From contig CALUNW010000006.1 in NCBI GenBank assembly GCA_944322145.1, positions 62,001-126,000 on the forward strand: a DNA stretch of 64,000 nucleotides. Reading direction: 5' to 3'. Of this stretch, positions 34,511 through 43,271 are shown piece after piece. Within the stretch, counting starts at the first letter, position 1; each line of letters opens with the position of its first letter. The notes beneath the pieces were generated by a model. That model did no database searches. It saw only the letters and a program-made list of their open reading frames with translations, and was not told the DNA's origin. The translations under genes and the position numbers were made by a program. This DNA is from an uncultured Atopobiaceae bacterium. Lineage in GTDB: Bacteria; Actinomycetota; Coriobacteriia; Coriobacteriales; Atopobiaceae.

Positions 34511-36637
34511 ATGGCCGAGAACCTCGAGAGCGCCCAGGGCGCCCACGCAGACGACCCCATCTTCCAGCAGGAGCAGGCTCATCTCTCCGAGCTCTACGCC
34601 AAGCTGCTGCAGATTCGCGACGAGATCTCCGAGGACCTCGAGAGCAACCACCGCGGCGCCAAGCAGGACCTCATCGACATGTCCGAGGAGGTGCGCCTGG
34701 ACTTTGGCGGAGCGGACGAGACCATCGAGACGCTCGCCGCCATCGAGACGCTCAACTCCGTCATCGACGCCTACAACCAGTACCACGACTTCAACGTGGA
34801 CAAGCTGCGCCGCGTGATGCTCCTGCTCATGCAGCCCTACTTCGCGAAGGTCACGCTCGAGATGCGCCCGGGGCGCCCGCCGCGCGACGTCTACATCGGC
34901 GCCGCGGGCATGACCGACGAGCGCAGCCGTCCGCTCGTGGTTGACTGGCGCTCCCCTGTGGCCGAGACCTACTACAACCAGGAGATGGGCCCCACCTCCT
35001 ACCAGGTGGACGGCAAGACCCGCACGGTCAACCTCACGCTGCGCCGCCAGTTCGACATCGTGCGCGACCAGCTCAACATGTACTTCGACACCACGATCGC
35101 GATTCAGGACTCGCTGCTCCTGGGCGCCCTCAAGAAGCGCCACACCGAGAAACTCCAGGCCATCACGGCCACCATCCAGCGCGAGCAGAACGAGGTCGTG
35201 CGCCATGACGACGTGCCCGTTCTTCTCGTCAACGGCATCGCGGGCTCGGGCAAGACGTCGGTGCTGCTGCAGCGCATCGCGTTCCTGCTGTACCGCGAGC
35301 GCGCGACGCTCTCCCCGGACCAGGTGTGGCTCTTCACGCCCAACACCGTCTTCGAGAGCTACATCGACACCGTGCTGCCCTCCATGGGCGAGGCCAACCC
35401 TCAGACCGTGACCTGGCGCGCATTCGTGGAGGCGCAGGGTGCTGGCGAGCGCGACCTGGGCCTCGACACCGACCCGGCGTCGCTGCGCCGCCTCGAGGCC
35501 GCAGCCGCCGACCTCGTGCTCGAGGCAGACGACCTGCGCGAGATCCGCATGAACGGCGAGGTCCTGCTCAAGCTGGGGCAGGTCCAGGGGGCCGTCGAGA
35601 AGTTCTCGCAGTTCCCCGTGGGACCGCGCTTCACCGCGCTCGTGAAGGACGAGCTGCACAGCCGCCTCGAGCGCCGCTTCTCGCAGATGGCCAAGAGCGA
35701 GGAGCTGCAGGAGGAGATGCTCGAGATGGACATCGAGCAGCAGGTCGAGGTCTTTGGCGAGACCATCTCCCCCGACGACGAGGCGGAGACCGTCGAGTAC
35801 GCGCGCCGCCTCGTGGAGGCGCGCTACGCCGGCGCGCACGAGTGCATCGAGCGCCTCGAATGGCTGCGCTTCGACCGCATCGGCATGCGCCTGCTCGGGA
35901 CGAACGCGCTCTCCGCGACCGAGTGGCTGTTCCTGCGCCTCCTCTTCACCGGCACGGGCGACAAGGGCGCGCGCTTCGTCATGGTCGACGAGGTGCAGGA
36001 CTACACCGAAGCCCAGCTCATGGTCATCGCACGGCACTTCTCGCGCGCGCACTTCCTGCTGCTGGGCGACGAGCACCAGGCCATCTTCGAGGGGACGGCC
36101 ACCTTCGACCGCATCGCGGAGATCTTCCGCGAGACCCACGGCAGCGTGGACGAGTGTCGCCTGCTCACGAGCTACCGCTCCTCCCCGGAGATCACGGCGC
36201 TGTTCACCGGGCTTCTCGAGAAGGACGAGCAGCTGCGGCTCACCTCGGTGCAGCGCGCCGGCGTAGAGCCCGTCATCCGCACGTTCGACGATCGCGAGGA
36301 GTATCTAACGGCCCTGCGCGCCGCGGTTGCAGAGCCCGGCGAGGGCCTCACTGCCGTCGTGGCCGAGAGCGACGCGCGCGTGAGCTGGCTTGCCAAGCAG
36401 CTCGGCGACTCCGTGACGGTAATCGGCAAGCACGCGGTGCTGCCCGCGGAGGGCGTGGTCCTGCTGCCGCTGCGCGTGGCCAAGGGCCTCGAGTTCGACC
36501 ACGTCATCGTGCCCGACGCGCAGGAGGAGGTCTACCCCGACGCCCCGCTCGCGCGCCGGCGCCTCTACACGGCGCTCTCCCGCGCGATGCATCGCGTGAC
36601 CGTGCTTGCCCAGGGCCCGCTCACCCCGCTTCTGTGA
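34511..36637 (+). CDS. helD: HelD-like UvrD/Rep-family helicase, RNA polymerase recycling factor
   Basis: 708 aa. N-terminal antiparallel coiled coil (about residues 15-60) of the kind that enters the RNA polymerase secondary channel, then VVDWRSPVAETYY, Walker A GIAGSGKTS, DEVQDYTEAQ and the C-terminal RVAKGLEFDHVIVPDA and YTALSRAMHRV motifs of superfamily 1. ATG 34511 follows GGAGGAGG. By family it removes stalled RNA polymerase and can give rifampicin tolerance. Monocistronic. Confidence 0.9.
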   Translation: MAENLESAQGAHADDPIFQQEQAHLSELYAKLLQIRDEISEDLESNHRGAKQDLIDMSEEVRLDFGGADETIETLAAIETLNSVIDAYNQYHDFNVDKLRRVMLLLMQPYFAKVTLEMRPGRPPRDVYIGAAGMTDERSRPLVVDWRSPVAETYYNQEMGPTSYQVDGKTRTVNLTLRRQFDIVRDQLNMYFDTTIAIQDSLLLGALKKRHTEKLQAITATIQREQNEVVRHDDVPVLLVNGIAGSGKTSVLLQRIAFLLYRERATLSPDQVWLFTPNTVFESYIDTVLPSMGEANPQTVTWRAFVEAQGAGERDLGLDTDPASLRRLEAAAADLVLEADDLREIRMNGEVLLKLGQVQGAVEKFSQFPVGPRFTALVKDELHSRLERRFSQMAKSEELQEEMLEMDIEQQVEVFGETISPDDEAETVEYARRLVEARYAGAHECIERLEWLRFDRIGMRLLGTNALSATEWLFLRLLFTGTGDKGARFVMVDEVQDYTEAQLMVIARHFSRAHFLLLGDEHQAIFEGTATFDRIAEIFRETHGSVDECRLLTSYRSSPEITALFTGLLEKDEQLRLTSVQRAGVEPVIRTFDDREEYLTALRAAVAEPGEGLTAVVAESDARVSWLAKQLGDSVTVIGKHAVLPAEGVVLLPLRVAKGLEFDHVIVPDAQEEVYPDAPLARRRLYTALSRAMHRVTVLAQGPLTPLL

Positions 36638-36663
36638 GCCGGGGACAGTCTCCTACTCACAGA
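36631..36663. repeat. Degenerate REP-like palindrome after helD
   Basis: TCTGTGAG (36631-36638) and CTCACAGA (36656-36663) enclose CGGGGACAGTC; the helD TGA stop is in the left arm. Confidence 0.6.
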
Positions 36664-36669
36664 GTCCCC

Positions 36670-36739
36670 GCCGAGTAAGAGCAATTTGCGAGAATTGCCG
36701 CCAAATCGAGGCACTTCTCGCCAATAACTCTTACTCGGC
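36670..36739. repeat. Inverted-repeat element with GCCGAGTAAGAG arms
   Basis: GCCGAGTAAGAG (36670-36681) and its inverse (36728-36739); the similarity continues inward over about 27 bp with TGCGAGAA on the left and TTCTCGCC on the right. Lies between helD and the AlbA_2 gene. Confidence 0.8.
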
Positions 36740-36794
36740 GACAATGAGGAACGTGAGACAATAGGGCAACATCCGGCGCAGGCGAGGAGGTCCC

Positions 36795-38045
36795 ATGTTC
36801 AGCCCCTTCCGCAGCGAGCAGGGCACGCCCAAGACGATTGGCGAGGTCGACTACGCCGACCTCGGGCAGCTGCGCGACCTCGAGGAGGGCTTTGCCCTCG
36901 AGCTCAAGCAGACCTTCTCGCCGAGCGTGCGCCGAAAGATCCCCAAGATCGTGGCCTCGTTTGCCAACTCGCGCGGAGGCTGGCTCGTCATAGGCGTCTC
37001 CGACGCCGAGAAGGACGTGTGCCCCGTCCCCCGCCCCGGAGCCGACGTGAGCCAGATCATCGGCGAGCTCTGCCGGCGCCACGTCTCCCCCGCGCCGCGC
37101 TTTGCCGCGCGCTTCCTGCCCGACCCCGCCAGCCCCGAGCAGGGCGTCATCCTGGTGCAGGTCCTTGAGGGCGACTTCCCGCCCTACGTGGCCGACGGCA
37201 TCGTAGAGATTCGCGAGGGCTCGACGTCAGGCCCGGCAGCGGGAACCGCGCTCGTGGACCTCTACGACAAGGCGACCCGCCGCCGTCTCGAGGTGCGCGC
37301 CTTCTGCCAGCGCACCGTCTACTACCCCATGCCTGACGCCCGTCGCAGGGAGCTGCCGCTCTTCAACCTCTACCTCTTCAGAATGGGGCGCGACTCCGAG
37401 GAGGCCTTCTCGCGCGACCGGTCAAACGAGACCGTGGTCGCGATGCGCGCGGCGTTTAGACAGCGCGGACTTGACTGCCGCATCCAGCATGCCCACGACA
37501 GCCTCGTCTTTCGCATCCCCGCGCGCAACGAGACCGTGGTGCCGCACTCCGCGATCGAACTCTTCCCCGACGAGTCGATGAAGCTCTCCGTTCCCGCCGT
37601 CCTGCTCGAAGGGACCGAGCGTGACCGGGCGCTTGAAACGATGACGCGCCGCGCGCTCTTCCCGCCCGCCGAGGGGGCGCGCCTCATCGACGCGGCGGCG
37701 ACGCTCAGCCGCGTAAAGCGCATGGCGACGCTGCTCGACCATTACGTTCGAGAGCGCGACATCCCCTGGCAGGAGTACGCCGTGGCCTACGAGCTTGAGA
37801 ACATGGCGGGCGTGACTCTCTGGTCCGACGATGAGACCTATCTCCGCTATGCCGAGAAGCACGGCGTGCTCTACTGCGCGACCACCGACTGCCTCTCGCG
37901 CGTGCGCTACCTCAGCGACGGCGCACACGACACCTTCCGCGCGCGCCAGTTTGCGGGGAGCCACTTCTTCGAGGCCTGCGGCCTACCGCTCGGCTCGCCT
38001 GACCCCGAGGACAACGAGCTCGTGGACGCCCTTCTCCGCACCTGA
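36795..38045 (+). CDS. AlbA_2 (Schlafen-type) ATP-binding domain protein
   Basis: 416 aa. Residues about 28-140 form an AlbA_2 domain: EEGFALELKQTF, IPKIVASFANSRGGWLVIGVSD, then EGDFPPYVADG and REGSTSGPA. The C-terminal two thirds are not recognised. Such proteins are often regulators or defence-associated, but nothing nearby tells which. GCGAGGAGG precedes ATG 36795. Confidence 0.8.
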   Translation: MFSPFRSEQGTPKTIGEVDYADLGQLRDLEEGFALELKQTFSPSVRRKIPKIVASFANSRGGWLVIGVSDAEKDVCPVPRPGADVSQIIGELCRRHVSPAPRFAARFLPDPASPEQGVILVQVLEGDFPPYVADGIVEIREGSTSGPAAGTALVDLYDKATRRRLEVRAFCQRTVYYPMPDARRRELPLFNLYLFRMGRDSEEAFSRDRSNETVVAMRAAFRQRGLDCRIQHAHDSLVFRIPARNETVVPHSAIELFPDESMKLSVPAVLLEGTERDRALETMTRRALFPPAEGARLIDAAATLSRVKRMATLLDHYVRERDIPWQEYAVAYELENMAGVTLWSDDETYLRYAEKHGVLYCATTDCLSRVRYLSDGAHDTFRARQFAGSHFFEACGLPLGSPDPEDNELVDALLRT

Positions 38046-38062
38046 TCCCACCAACTGGGGGG

Positions 38063-38099
38063 CGTGTGACAATTCAACCTGTCCTAATTGTCACACACG
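38063..38099. repeat. Short palindrome carrying the fructosamine kinase stop
   Basis: CGTGTGACAATT / AATTGTCACAC arms (38063-38074, 38086-38096). The final codons and TAG (38084-38086) of the minus-strand kinase gene are encoded within it. Confidence 0.75.
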
Positions 38100-38908
38100 T
38101 AGCGGCGCGCCATCGCCACGGCCTCGCCCAGATACCAGCCACCGAAGAGCACGCAGTGCAGGAGCAGCGGCGCCAGCTGGTGGAGGCCCACGCGCTCCCG
38201 CCAGCCGTCCGCAAGCGGAGACTCCTCGTCATAGCCGAGAAGGACCTCCTCCAGCAGCGGGTGGCCAAAGAGTGCGAGCATCGCGAGGTCCGTCTCGGCA
38301 TGTCCGCCGTAGGCCATGGGGTCGATCAGAACGCTGCCCGTCGGCGCCTCGGGGTCGCCGTCCCAGAGCACGTTGCCCGACCAGAGGTCTCCGTGAAGCC
38401 GTGCGCAGGGAACGCCCGCCGCGCGCACGAGCCCGGGCTGCGGCGCGTCGAACTCCCCGGCCGCAAGCCGCTCGGCAACGCGCTCAAAGAGCCGCAGCTC
38501 GGACGGCCCAAACTCACCGCTGTCAACGAGGGCGCGCACGTAGTTCATGATGCGGTGCTCGGCGAAGAACGCGCCCCAGCTCGAGGCGGCGTCCTCGCGG
38601 GCCACGTAGGGCGTGCGTGCACGCCCGCACCATGGATCGCCCGTCCAACCCTCGGGCGCACAGCCGTACCACGGCGCGCCCTCAGCGTGCATGCGTGCCA
38701 GCGCGGCACCCGTGCGGCGAGCCGCCGCGACCGACGGGACGCCGGTCTGCACGCGCTCCTCGACGAGCTCGTCCTCGTCCACGCTGAGCACGCGCACGAT
38801 GCGGACCCCACCGTTCTTCTCGGCCTCCGCAAGCCATCGCAGCGCCGCCGCCTCACCGGGAAGGTTGTCACCATACCCGGCCGACTTCACAAACTGTGTT
38901 CTCAACAC
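38084..38908 (-). CDS. Fructosamine-3-kinase family protein
   Basis: 274 aa. APH/fructosamine-kinase motifs: LHGDLWSGNVLW (catalytic Asp) and LIDPMAYGGHAETDLAML (metal-binding Asp). Start at GTG 38908 is the best available, with only GGTGGGG close upstream, so a slightly different start is possible. By family it phosphorylates glycated amines for deglycation; an aminoglycoside kinase is less likely. Confidence 0.85.
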   Translation of the reverse strand: MLRTQFVKSAGYGDNLPGEAAALRWLAEAEKNGGVRIVRVLSVDEDELVEERVQTGVPSVAAARRTGAALARMHAEGAPWYGCAPEGWTGDPWCGRARTPYVAREDAASSWGAFFAEHRIMNYVRALVDSGEFGPSELRLFERVAERLAAGEFDAPQPGLVRAAGVPCARLHGDLWSGNVLWDGDPEAPTGSVLIDPMAYGGHAETDLAMLALFGHPLLEEVLLGYDEESPLADGWRERVGLHQLAPLLLHCVLFGGWYLGEAVAMARRYVCDN

Positions 38909-38935
38909 GCCCCCACCGCCAAGGGCCTCCCATTC

Positions 38936-39168
38936 TGCGCAATTTCGCCCTTCAGTCCATTTTTTCCGATTCTACTTTGCAAAATCCGCCTTCAGTCCAT
39001 GGGAAATCTACCGTCTTAATCAGATTGATTCATGATTTTATATTATCATCTGCGCAAACGTAACTCATCTTCACCCGCAGACTCGTTAATCTCTTTGATT
39101 TCTATGGGCTGAAGCTCGATTTTGCATCCCTGACGCGCTTGATATGGCTCGAAAGCGGATTTTGCGCA
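38936..39168. repeat. Mirror-symmetric element of four TGCGCAAAATCCGCC-type units
   Basis: Two direct units ending TTCAGTCCAT (38936-38960, 38978-39000; ends 40 bp apart) face two inverted units (39104-39126, 39144-39168; starts 40 bp apart). The 103-bp centre is AT-rich (TTTTATATTATCATC) and probably holds the promoters of the divergent kinase and engB genes. No open reading frame is convincing here. Confidence 0.8.
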
Positions 39169-39232
39169 GAATCAGCCCTCACAACGCAGCCGCAGTTACA
39201 ATGACCTTCGTTCACGAGTCGAAGGGATTCGC

Positions 39233-39823
39233 ATGGCCGGCAGCATCAACTATCAGCTCGCGCGCTTCGAGGCTTCGTACGGCACCGTGGCGCAGCTCCC
39301 CGCCTCCACCACGCCCGAGGTCGCGGTGGCCGGCCGCTCCAACGTGGGCAAGTCATCGCTGCTCAACAAGCTCTTCAACCGCAAGGGCCTGGTCAAGGTC
39401 TCGAGCACGCCCGGCAAGACCGCCAACATCAACTTCTTTGACGTCGACGGCGTCCGCTTCGTGGACCTGCCGGGTTACGGCTTTGCCAAGGTCTCGCAGA
39501 AGGAGAAGCAGCGCTGGGCCAACCTCATCTCCGGCTACTTTGCCCAGGAGCGCAGCTTCAACCTCGTGATCGCGCTCGTCGACATCCGCCACGACGCACA
39601 GAAGCTCGACCACGAGATGGTCGGGTTCCTGCGCGAGAGCGAGCTGCCCTTCGTGGTGGCGCTCACCAAGGCGGACAAGCTCGGCCGCTCAAAGCAGATG
39701 CAGCAGGCCGCGACCATCGCCAAGCAGCTCGGCATCGACCGCGAGCAGGTCGTGATCACCTCGTCCGAGACCGGCCAGGGCATCGACGAGCTGCGCCGCC
39801 GCATCGCCGACGCCTGCCTGTAA
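39233..39823 (+). CDS. engB: Ribosome biogenesis GTPase EngB/YsxC
   Basis: 196 aa. G1 GRSNVGKSSLLN, G2 region STPGKTANINFF, G3 DLPGYG, G4 TKAD and SSETGQGIDEL: a complete EngB, required for 50S assembly. ATG 39233 follows GAAGGG. Its TAA stop is just outside a large REP palindrome shared with mntP. Confidence 0.95.
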   Translation: MAGSINYQLARFEASYGTVAQLPASTTPEVAVAGRSNVGKSSLLNKLFNRKGLVKVSSTPGKTANINFFDVDGVRFVDLPGYGFAKVSQKEKQRWANLISGYFAQERSFNLVIALVDIRHDAQKLDHEMVGFLRESELPFVVALTKADKLGRSKQMQQAATIAKQLGIDREQVVITSSETGQGIDELRRRIADACL

Positions 39824-39825
39824 TC

Positions 39826-39942
39826 GGCGTTCTGTAGATTGGGGACGGGTTATTTCGGGCAGACCGTTTGGGACAGGTTTCACGAGCAAACCTGTCCCAA
39901 ACGGTCTGCCCGAAATAACCCGTCCCCAATCTACAGAACGCC
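39826..39942. repeat. Large REP-like palindrome, 55-bp perfect arms
   Basis: Arms 39826-39880 and 39888-39942, loop 7 bp. Contains GATTGGGGACGGGTTATTTCG and TTGGGACAGG. The mntP stop codon (39931-39933) lies in the right arm. Bidirectional terminator between convergent engB and mntP is likely. Confidence 0.95.
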
Positions 39943-40500
39943 CAAGTGCTCGAGCAGGACCTTGAGGCCAATCAGTATCAGCACGACGCCGCCCACGATG
40001 CTCGCGGGCTTCTCATAGCGCGCACCGAAGAAGTGGCCCACGGCAACGCCGACAAACGACAGTCCAAACGTAATGACGCCGATGAGCGACACCGAAGCCA
40101 CAATGTCCACGTTGAGCGCCGCAAACGAGATGCCTGCCGCCAGGGCGTCGATCGACGTCGCCACCGCCAGCACGAGGAACTCGCGCAGGTCGATGCCGCT
40201 CGTGTCCTCGCACCCACAGTCATCCTCCTCGTGGAAGGCCTCCCGGAGCATCTTCCCGCCGATGAAGGCGAGCAGCACAAAGGCCACCCAGTGGTCGACC
40301 GGCTCGATCAGCCACATGAACTGCGTCCCGAGCGCCCAGCCGATGAGCGGCATGAGCGCCTGGAAGCCGCCGAAGAAGAGCGCCAGCACCGCTGCCGTGC
40401 GCAGATTGAGCTTCCGCATCCCCAGGCCGCGACAAATCGAGACGGCGAACGCGTCCATCGAAAGCCCCACGGCGATGAGCACCAGCTCGACGATTCCCAT
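39931..40500 (-). CDS. mntP: Manganese efflux pump MntP
   Basis: 189 aa, six membrane segments. GLSMDAFAVSICRGL and VATSIDALAAGISFA are the two MntP repeats with the Asp residues used for Mn2+. A loop HEEDDCGCEDTSG between helices 3 and 4 is acidic with cysteines. ATG 40500 follows GAGGAGAGGGG. Preceded by a yybP-ykoY riboswitch and terminator, which fits Mn2+-induced export. Confidence 0.95.
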   Translation of the reverse strand: MGIVELVLIAVGLSMDAFAVSICRGLGMRKLNLRTAAVLALFFGGFQALMPLIGWALGTQFMWLIEPVDHWVAFVLLAFIGGKMLREAFHEEDDCGCEDTSGIDLREFLVLAVATSIDALAAGISFAALNVDIVASVSLIGVITFGLSFVGVAVGHFFGARYEKPASIVGGVVLILIGLKVLLEHLGVL

Positions 40501-40526
40501 GACGTCCCCTCTCCTCGGCGTCAAAC

Positions 40527-40568
40527 AAAAAGACTCGCGACAAGGGCCCTCACCCTCGTCGCGAGTCT
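40527..40568 (-). terminator. Riboswitch-linked terminator before mntP
   Basis: On the minus strand AGACTCGCGAC pairs with GTCGCGAGTCT (40531-40541, 40558-40568), followed by TTTTTG. Its 5' arm overlaps the AACGAGACTC part of the riboswitch, so metal binding can prevent it. Confidence 0.88.
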
Positions 40569-40655
40569 CGTTGATTAAGGCGCGCCAGGCGTTTTCCGCC
40601 AGCATGTTGACGTGCCACATGCCCGCAGGCATGCCACTACTCCCTCGTGAGGCGC
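40555..40655 (-). ncRNA. yybP-ykoY manganese riboswitch
   Basis: Minus strand: GAGGGAGTAG...GC, then GCCACGTCAACAT, a variable GC-rich hairpin, and AACGAGAC. GGGAGTAG and CGTCAACAT form loop L1 and the AACGAGAC the docking loop L3 of the class. Mn2+ sensing is established for this family and mntP is a classic target. A -10-like TAAGAT lies just upstream (40662-40657). Confidence 0.88.
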
Positions 40656-40800
40656 CATCTTACCACAGCGCCACTGTTTCCAACCTGAAAACCCGTCGCG
40701 ACCGTCCTTGCACTCCATCACGCTAAAGCGTATATTCGTCCGTGCTTTAGTCAAGTAAAGTGCTCGCCGAGAAGAACCTCGGCCCTCGAAAGGAACTGCC

Positions 40801-41667
40801 ATGGACAGAAGATCGTTCATCCTCACCTCCCTCTCTGCCGCGGCTCTCTCCGTGAGCGCGCTCGCCGGCTGCAACAACGCCACTGACGCGAACGACAACA
40901 CTCCCGTCTCCGACGCCCCCGCCAACGAGGCCGGCACCGGGGCCGTCGACACGGGCACCCTGATCGTGGGCTTCGACGCCTCTTACCCGCCCTACGGCTA
41001 TCGCGACGACGACGGCGAGTACACGGGCTTTGACCTCGAGCTCGCCCAGGAGGTCGCCAGTCGCAACGACTGGGAGGTCCAGCTCGAGCCCATCGACTGG
41101 GACGCCAAGGACACCCTGCTCGACAGCGGCGCCATCAACTGCATCTGGAACGGCTGCACCATGGAGGGCCGCGAGGACGACTACACCTTCTCCGACCCGT
41201 ACATGCTCAATGCCCAGGTCATCGTCACGCGCGCCGGCTCCGGCATCGAGGACTTTGACGGCCTGGCGGGCAAGGCAGTGATCACGCAGGTCGACTCCGC
41301 TGCCTGGAACGTCCTCGCCGGAGAGGACGCCGCCCAGGCGGACCTCGCCGCCACCTTTGCGAGCCTCGAGACCATCGGCGACTACAACACCGCCTTCATG
41401 CAGCTCGAGTCCGGCGCCGTCGACGCCGTGGCGTGCGACCTCTCCATCGCCGCGTATCAGCTCGCCGCCAAGCCCGACGCCTACGTCCAGCTCGACGAGC
41501 CCCTCTCCGAGGAGCACTACGCCGTCGGATTCAAGCTCGGCGACGACGCCACCGCGGAGACGGTCACCGAGACGCTGCGCGCCATGGACGAGGAGGGCTT
41601 CGTCGAGGAGCTCTGCGAGAAGTACGCAGACCAGGGCATCGACTATCTCAACTGGTGCCTGGAGTAA
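40801..41667 (+). CDS. Polar amino-acid ABC transporter, substrate-binding lipoprotein
   Basis: 288 aa. MDRRSFILTSLSAAALSVSALAGC: signal with RR pair and lipobox (Cys24). SBP_bac_3 features: GFDASYPPYGY, GFDLELAQEVA, IWNGCTMEGRED, LAGKAVITQVDS. The cystine/Gln/Arg/His group. AAAGGAACTGCC before ATG 40801. Followed after 75 bp, including a REP palindrome, by its permease and ATPase. Confidence 0.92.
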   Translation: MDRRSFILTSLSAAALSVSALAGCNNATDANDNTPVSDAPANEAGTGAVDTGTLIVGFDASYPPYGYRDDDGEYTGFDLELAQEVASRNDWEVQLEPIDWDAKDTLLDSGAINCIWNGCTMEGREDDYTFSDPYMLNAQVIVTRAGSGIEDFDGLAGKAVITQVDSAAWNVLAGEDAAQADLAATFASLETIGDYNTAFMQLESGAVDAVACDLSIAAYQLAAKPDAYVQLDEPLSEEHYAVGFKLGDDATAETVTETLRAMDEEGFVEELCEKYADQGIDYLNWCLE

Positions 41668-41689
41668 ACCAGGCCATATGTTCCTCCCA

Positions 41690-41724
41690 ATGAGTCAAAA
41701 GGGGACGATCCCCTTTTGACTCAT
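41690..41724. repeat. REP-like palindrome, ATGAGTCAAAAGGGGA arms
   Basis: 16-bp arms with a CGA centre, between binding-protein and permease genes. May reduce read-through so that more binding protein is made. Confidence 0.9.
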
Positions 41725-41742
41725 TTCCTTGAAAGGAGAGGC

Positions 41743-42396
41743 GTGGACACGCTCACCATGGTCAGCCTGCTCGGCGAGGGGTTTCTCGTCAGCCTGCAGA
41801 TCTTCGCGCTTACGCTCGTGGGGTCGCTGCCCCTCGGCATGCTCGTGGCCTTTGCGCGCATGAGCCGCTTCAAGCCGCTCGCGCTTCTCGCCCGCCTCTA
41901 CATATCGGTCATGCGCGGAACCCCGCTCATGCTGCAGATGTTTGCCATCTACTTCGTGCCGTACTACGTCTTTGGCATCAGCCTCACCACGGACAGCAAG
42001 TGGTACGCCACGATCGTGGCCTTCATCGTCAACTACGCCGCCTACTTCGCGGAGATTTACCGCTCCGGCATCCAGTCCATCCCGCGCGGCCAGCACGAGG
42101 CCGCGGAGGTTCTGGGCTACTCGAAGGCGCAGACGTTCTTCCGAATCGTCTTGCCCCAGGTGGTCAAGCGCATCATGCCCTCCATGACCAACGAGGTCAT
42201 CACGCTGGTCAAGGACACTTCGCTTGCCTTCTCCATCGGCGTCATCGAGATGTTCACCGTGGCCAAGCAGCTCGTGGCAAGCGAGGTGAGCATGCTGCCC
42301 TTTGCCATCGCGGCGGTCTTCTACTGGGTCTTCAACCTGCTCATCGACTTCGTCGCCGGGCGCATCGAGAGAAAGCTGAGCTACTACCATGACTAG
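41743..42396 (+). CDS. Amino-acid ABC transporter permease (HisM/GlnP type)
   Basis: 217 aa. [14 protein letters not shown] and [29 protein letters not shown] (EAA loop) identify the family; about five membrane segments. GTG 41743 follows AAAGGAGAGGC; the longer TTG start would lie in the REP palindrome. Its end overlaps the ATPase start by 8 bp. Confidence 0.92.
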   Translation: MDTLTMVSLLGEGFLVSLQIFALTLVGSLPLGMLVAFARMSRFKPLALLARLYISVMRGTPLMLQMFAIYFVPYYVFGISLTTDSKWYATIVAFIVNYAAYFAEIYRSGIQSIPRGQHEAAEVLGYSKAQTFFRIVLPQVVKRIMPSMTNEVITLVKDTSLAFSIGVIEMFTVAKQLVASEVSMLPFAIAAVFYWVFNLLIDFVAGRIERKLSYYHD

Positions 42397-43156
42397 CGAG
42401 AAGAACGGCGTACGTCCCGTGGTCTCTCTCGAGCACGCCCGCAAGAGCTTCGGCGACGTCGAGGTCCTGCACGACATCTCGCTCTCCGTCTCGCCCGGCG
42501 AGGTCGTCGCCATCATCGGCCCCTCCGGCGGCGGCAAGTCCACCCTGCTGCGTTGCCTCACCCTGCTCGAGCGCCTCGACGGCGGAGATCTCTCCTACGA
42601 GGACGTCATCGTTGCCCGCGGCGGCGCGTATGGCGACAAGGACGTGCTCGCCCAGGCACGAGGCCGCTTTGGCCTGGTGTTTCAGAACTACAACCTCTTC
42701 CCGCACTTCTCTGTGCTGCGCAACGTGATGGACGCGCCCGTGTGCGTGCAGAGGCGCGACCGCGCCGAGGCCGAGAGCGAGGCACGGGCGCTTCTTGCCA
42801 AGATGGGCCTCGCCGGCAACGAGGGTAAGGTGCCCTGCCAGCTCTCGGGCGGCCAGCAGCAGCGCGCGAGCATCGCCCGGGCCCTGGCCATGCACCCGCA
42901 GATCGTCTACTTCGACGAGCCCACGAGCGCGCTCGACCCCGAGCTCACCGCGGAGGTCCTGCGCGTCATCAAGCAGCTCGCCGCGGAGAACATGACGCTC
43001 GTCATCGTGACGCACGAGATGGGCTTTGCGCGCGAGGTCGCGGACAGCGTGATCTTTATGGACGGCGGCGTGATCGTGGAGCAGGGCCCGGCCGAGCAGG
43101 TCATCGACCACCCACGCGAGGCGCGGACCCGCGCGTTTCTCGCCCAGCGCGAGTAG
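42389..43156 (+). CDS. Amino-acid ABC transporter ATP-binding protein (GlnQ type)
   Basis: 255 aa. Walker [11 protein letters not shown]-loop [17 protein letters not shown], signature [15 protein letters not shown], Walker [27 protein letters not shown]. Overlaps the permease gene. TAG stop lies in the large palindrome at 43151. Confidence 0.94.
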   Translation: MTSEKNGVRPVVSLEHARKSFGDVEVLHDISLSVSPGEVVAIIGPSGGGKSTLLRCLTLLERLDGGDLSYEDVIVARGGAYGDKDVLAQARGRFGLVFQNYNLFPHFSVLRNVMDAPVCVQRRDRAEAESEARALLAKMGLAGNEGKVPCQLSGGQQQRASIARALAMHPQIVYFDEPTSALDPELTAEVLRVIKQLAAENMTLVIVTHEMGFAREVADSVIFMDGGVIVEQGPAEQVIDHPREARTRAFLAQRE

Positions 43157-43271
43157 CGCCCGCCAAAAGGGGACAGGTACAGAAGCGCAGGTAAAACCTG
43201 TCAAAAGTCACTCACTTTTGACAGGTTTTACCTGCGCTTCTGTACCTGTCCCCTTTTGGCGGGCGCTACTC
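43151..43271. repeat. Largest REP-like palindrome, arms of 58 bp
   Basis: From GAGTAGCGCC on the left to GGCGCTACTC on the right, loop 5 bp (43209-43213), no mismatch seen. Includes AAAAGGGGACAGGTACAG and AAAACCTGTC modules. Both flanking convergent genes have their TAG stops inside the outermost bases. Confidence 0.95.
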
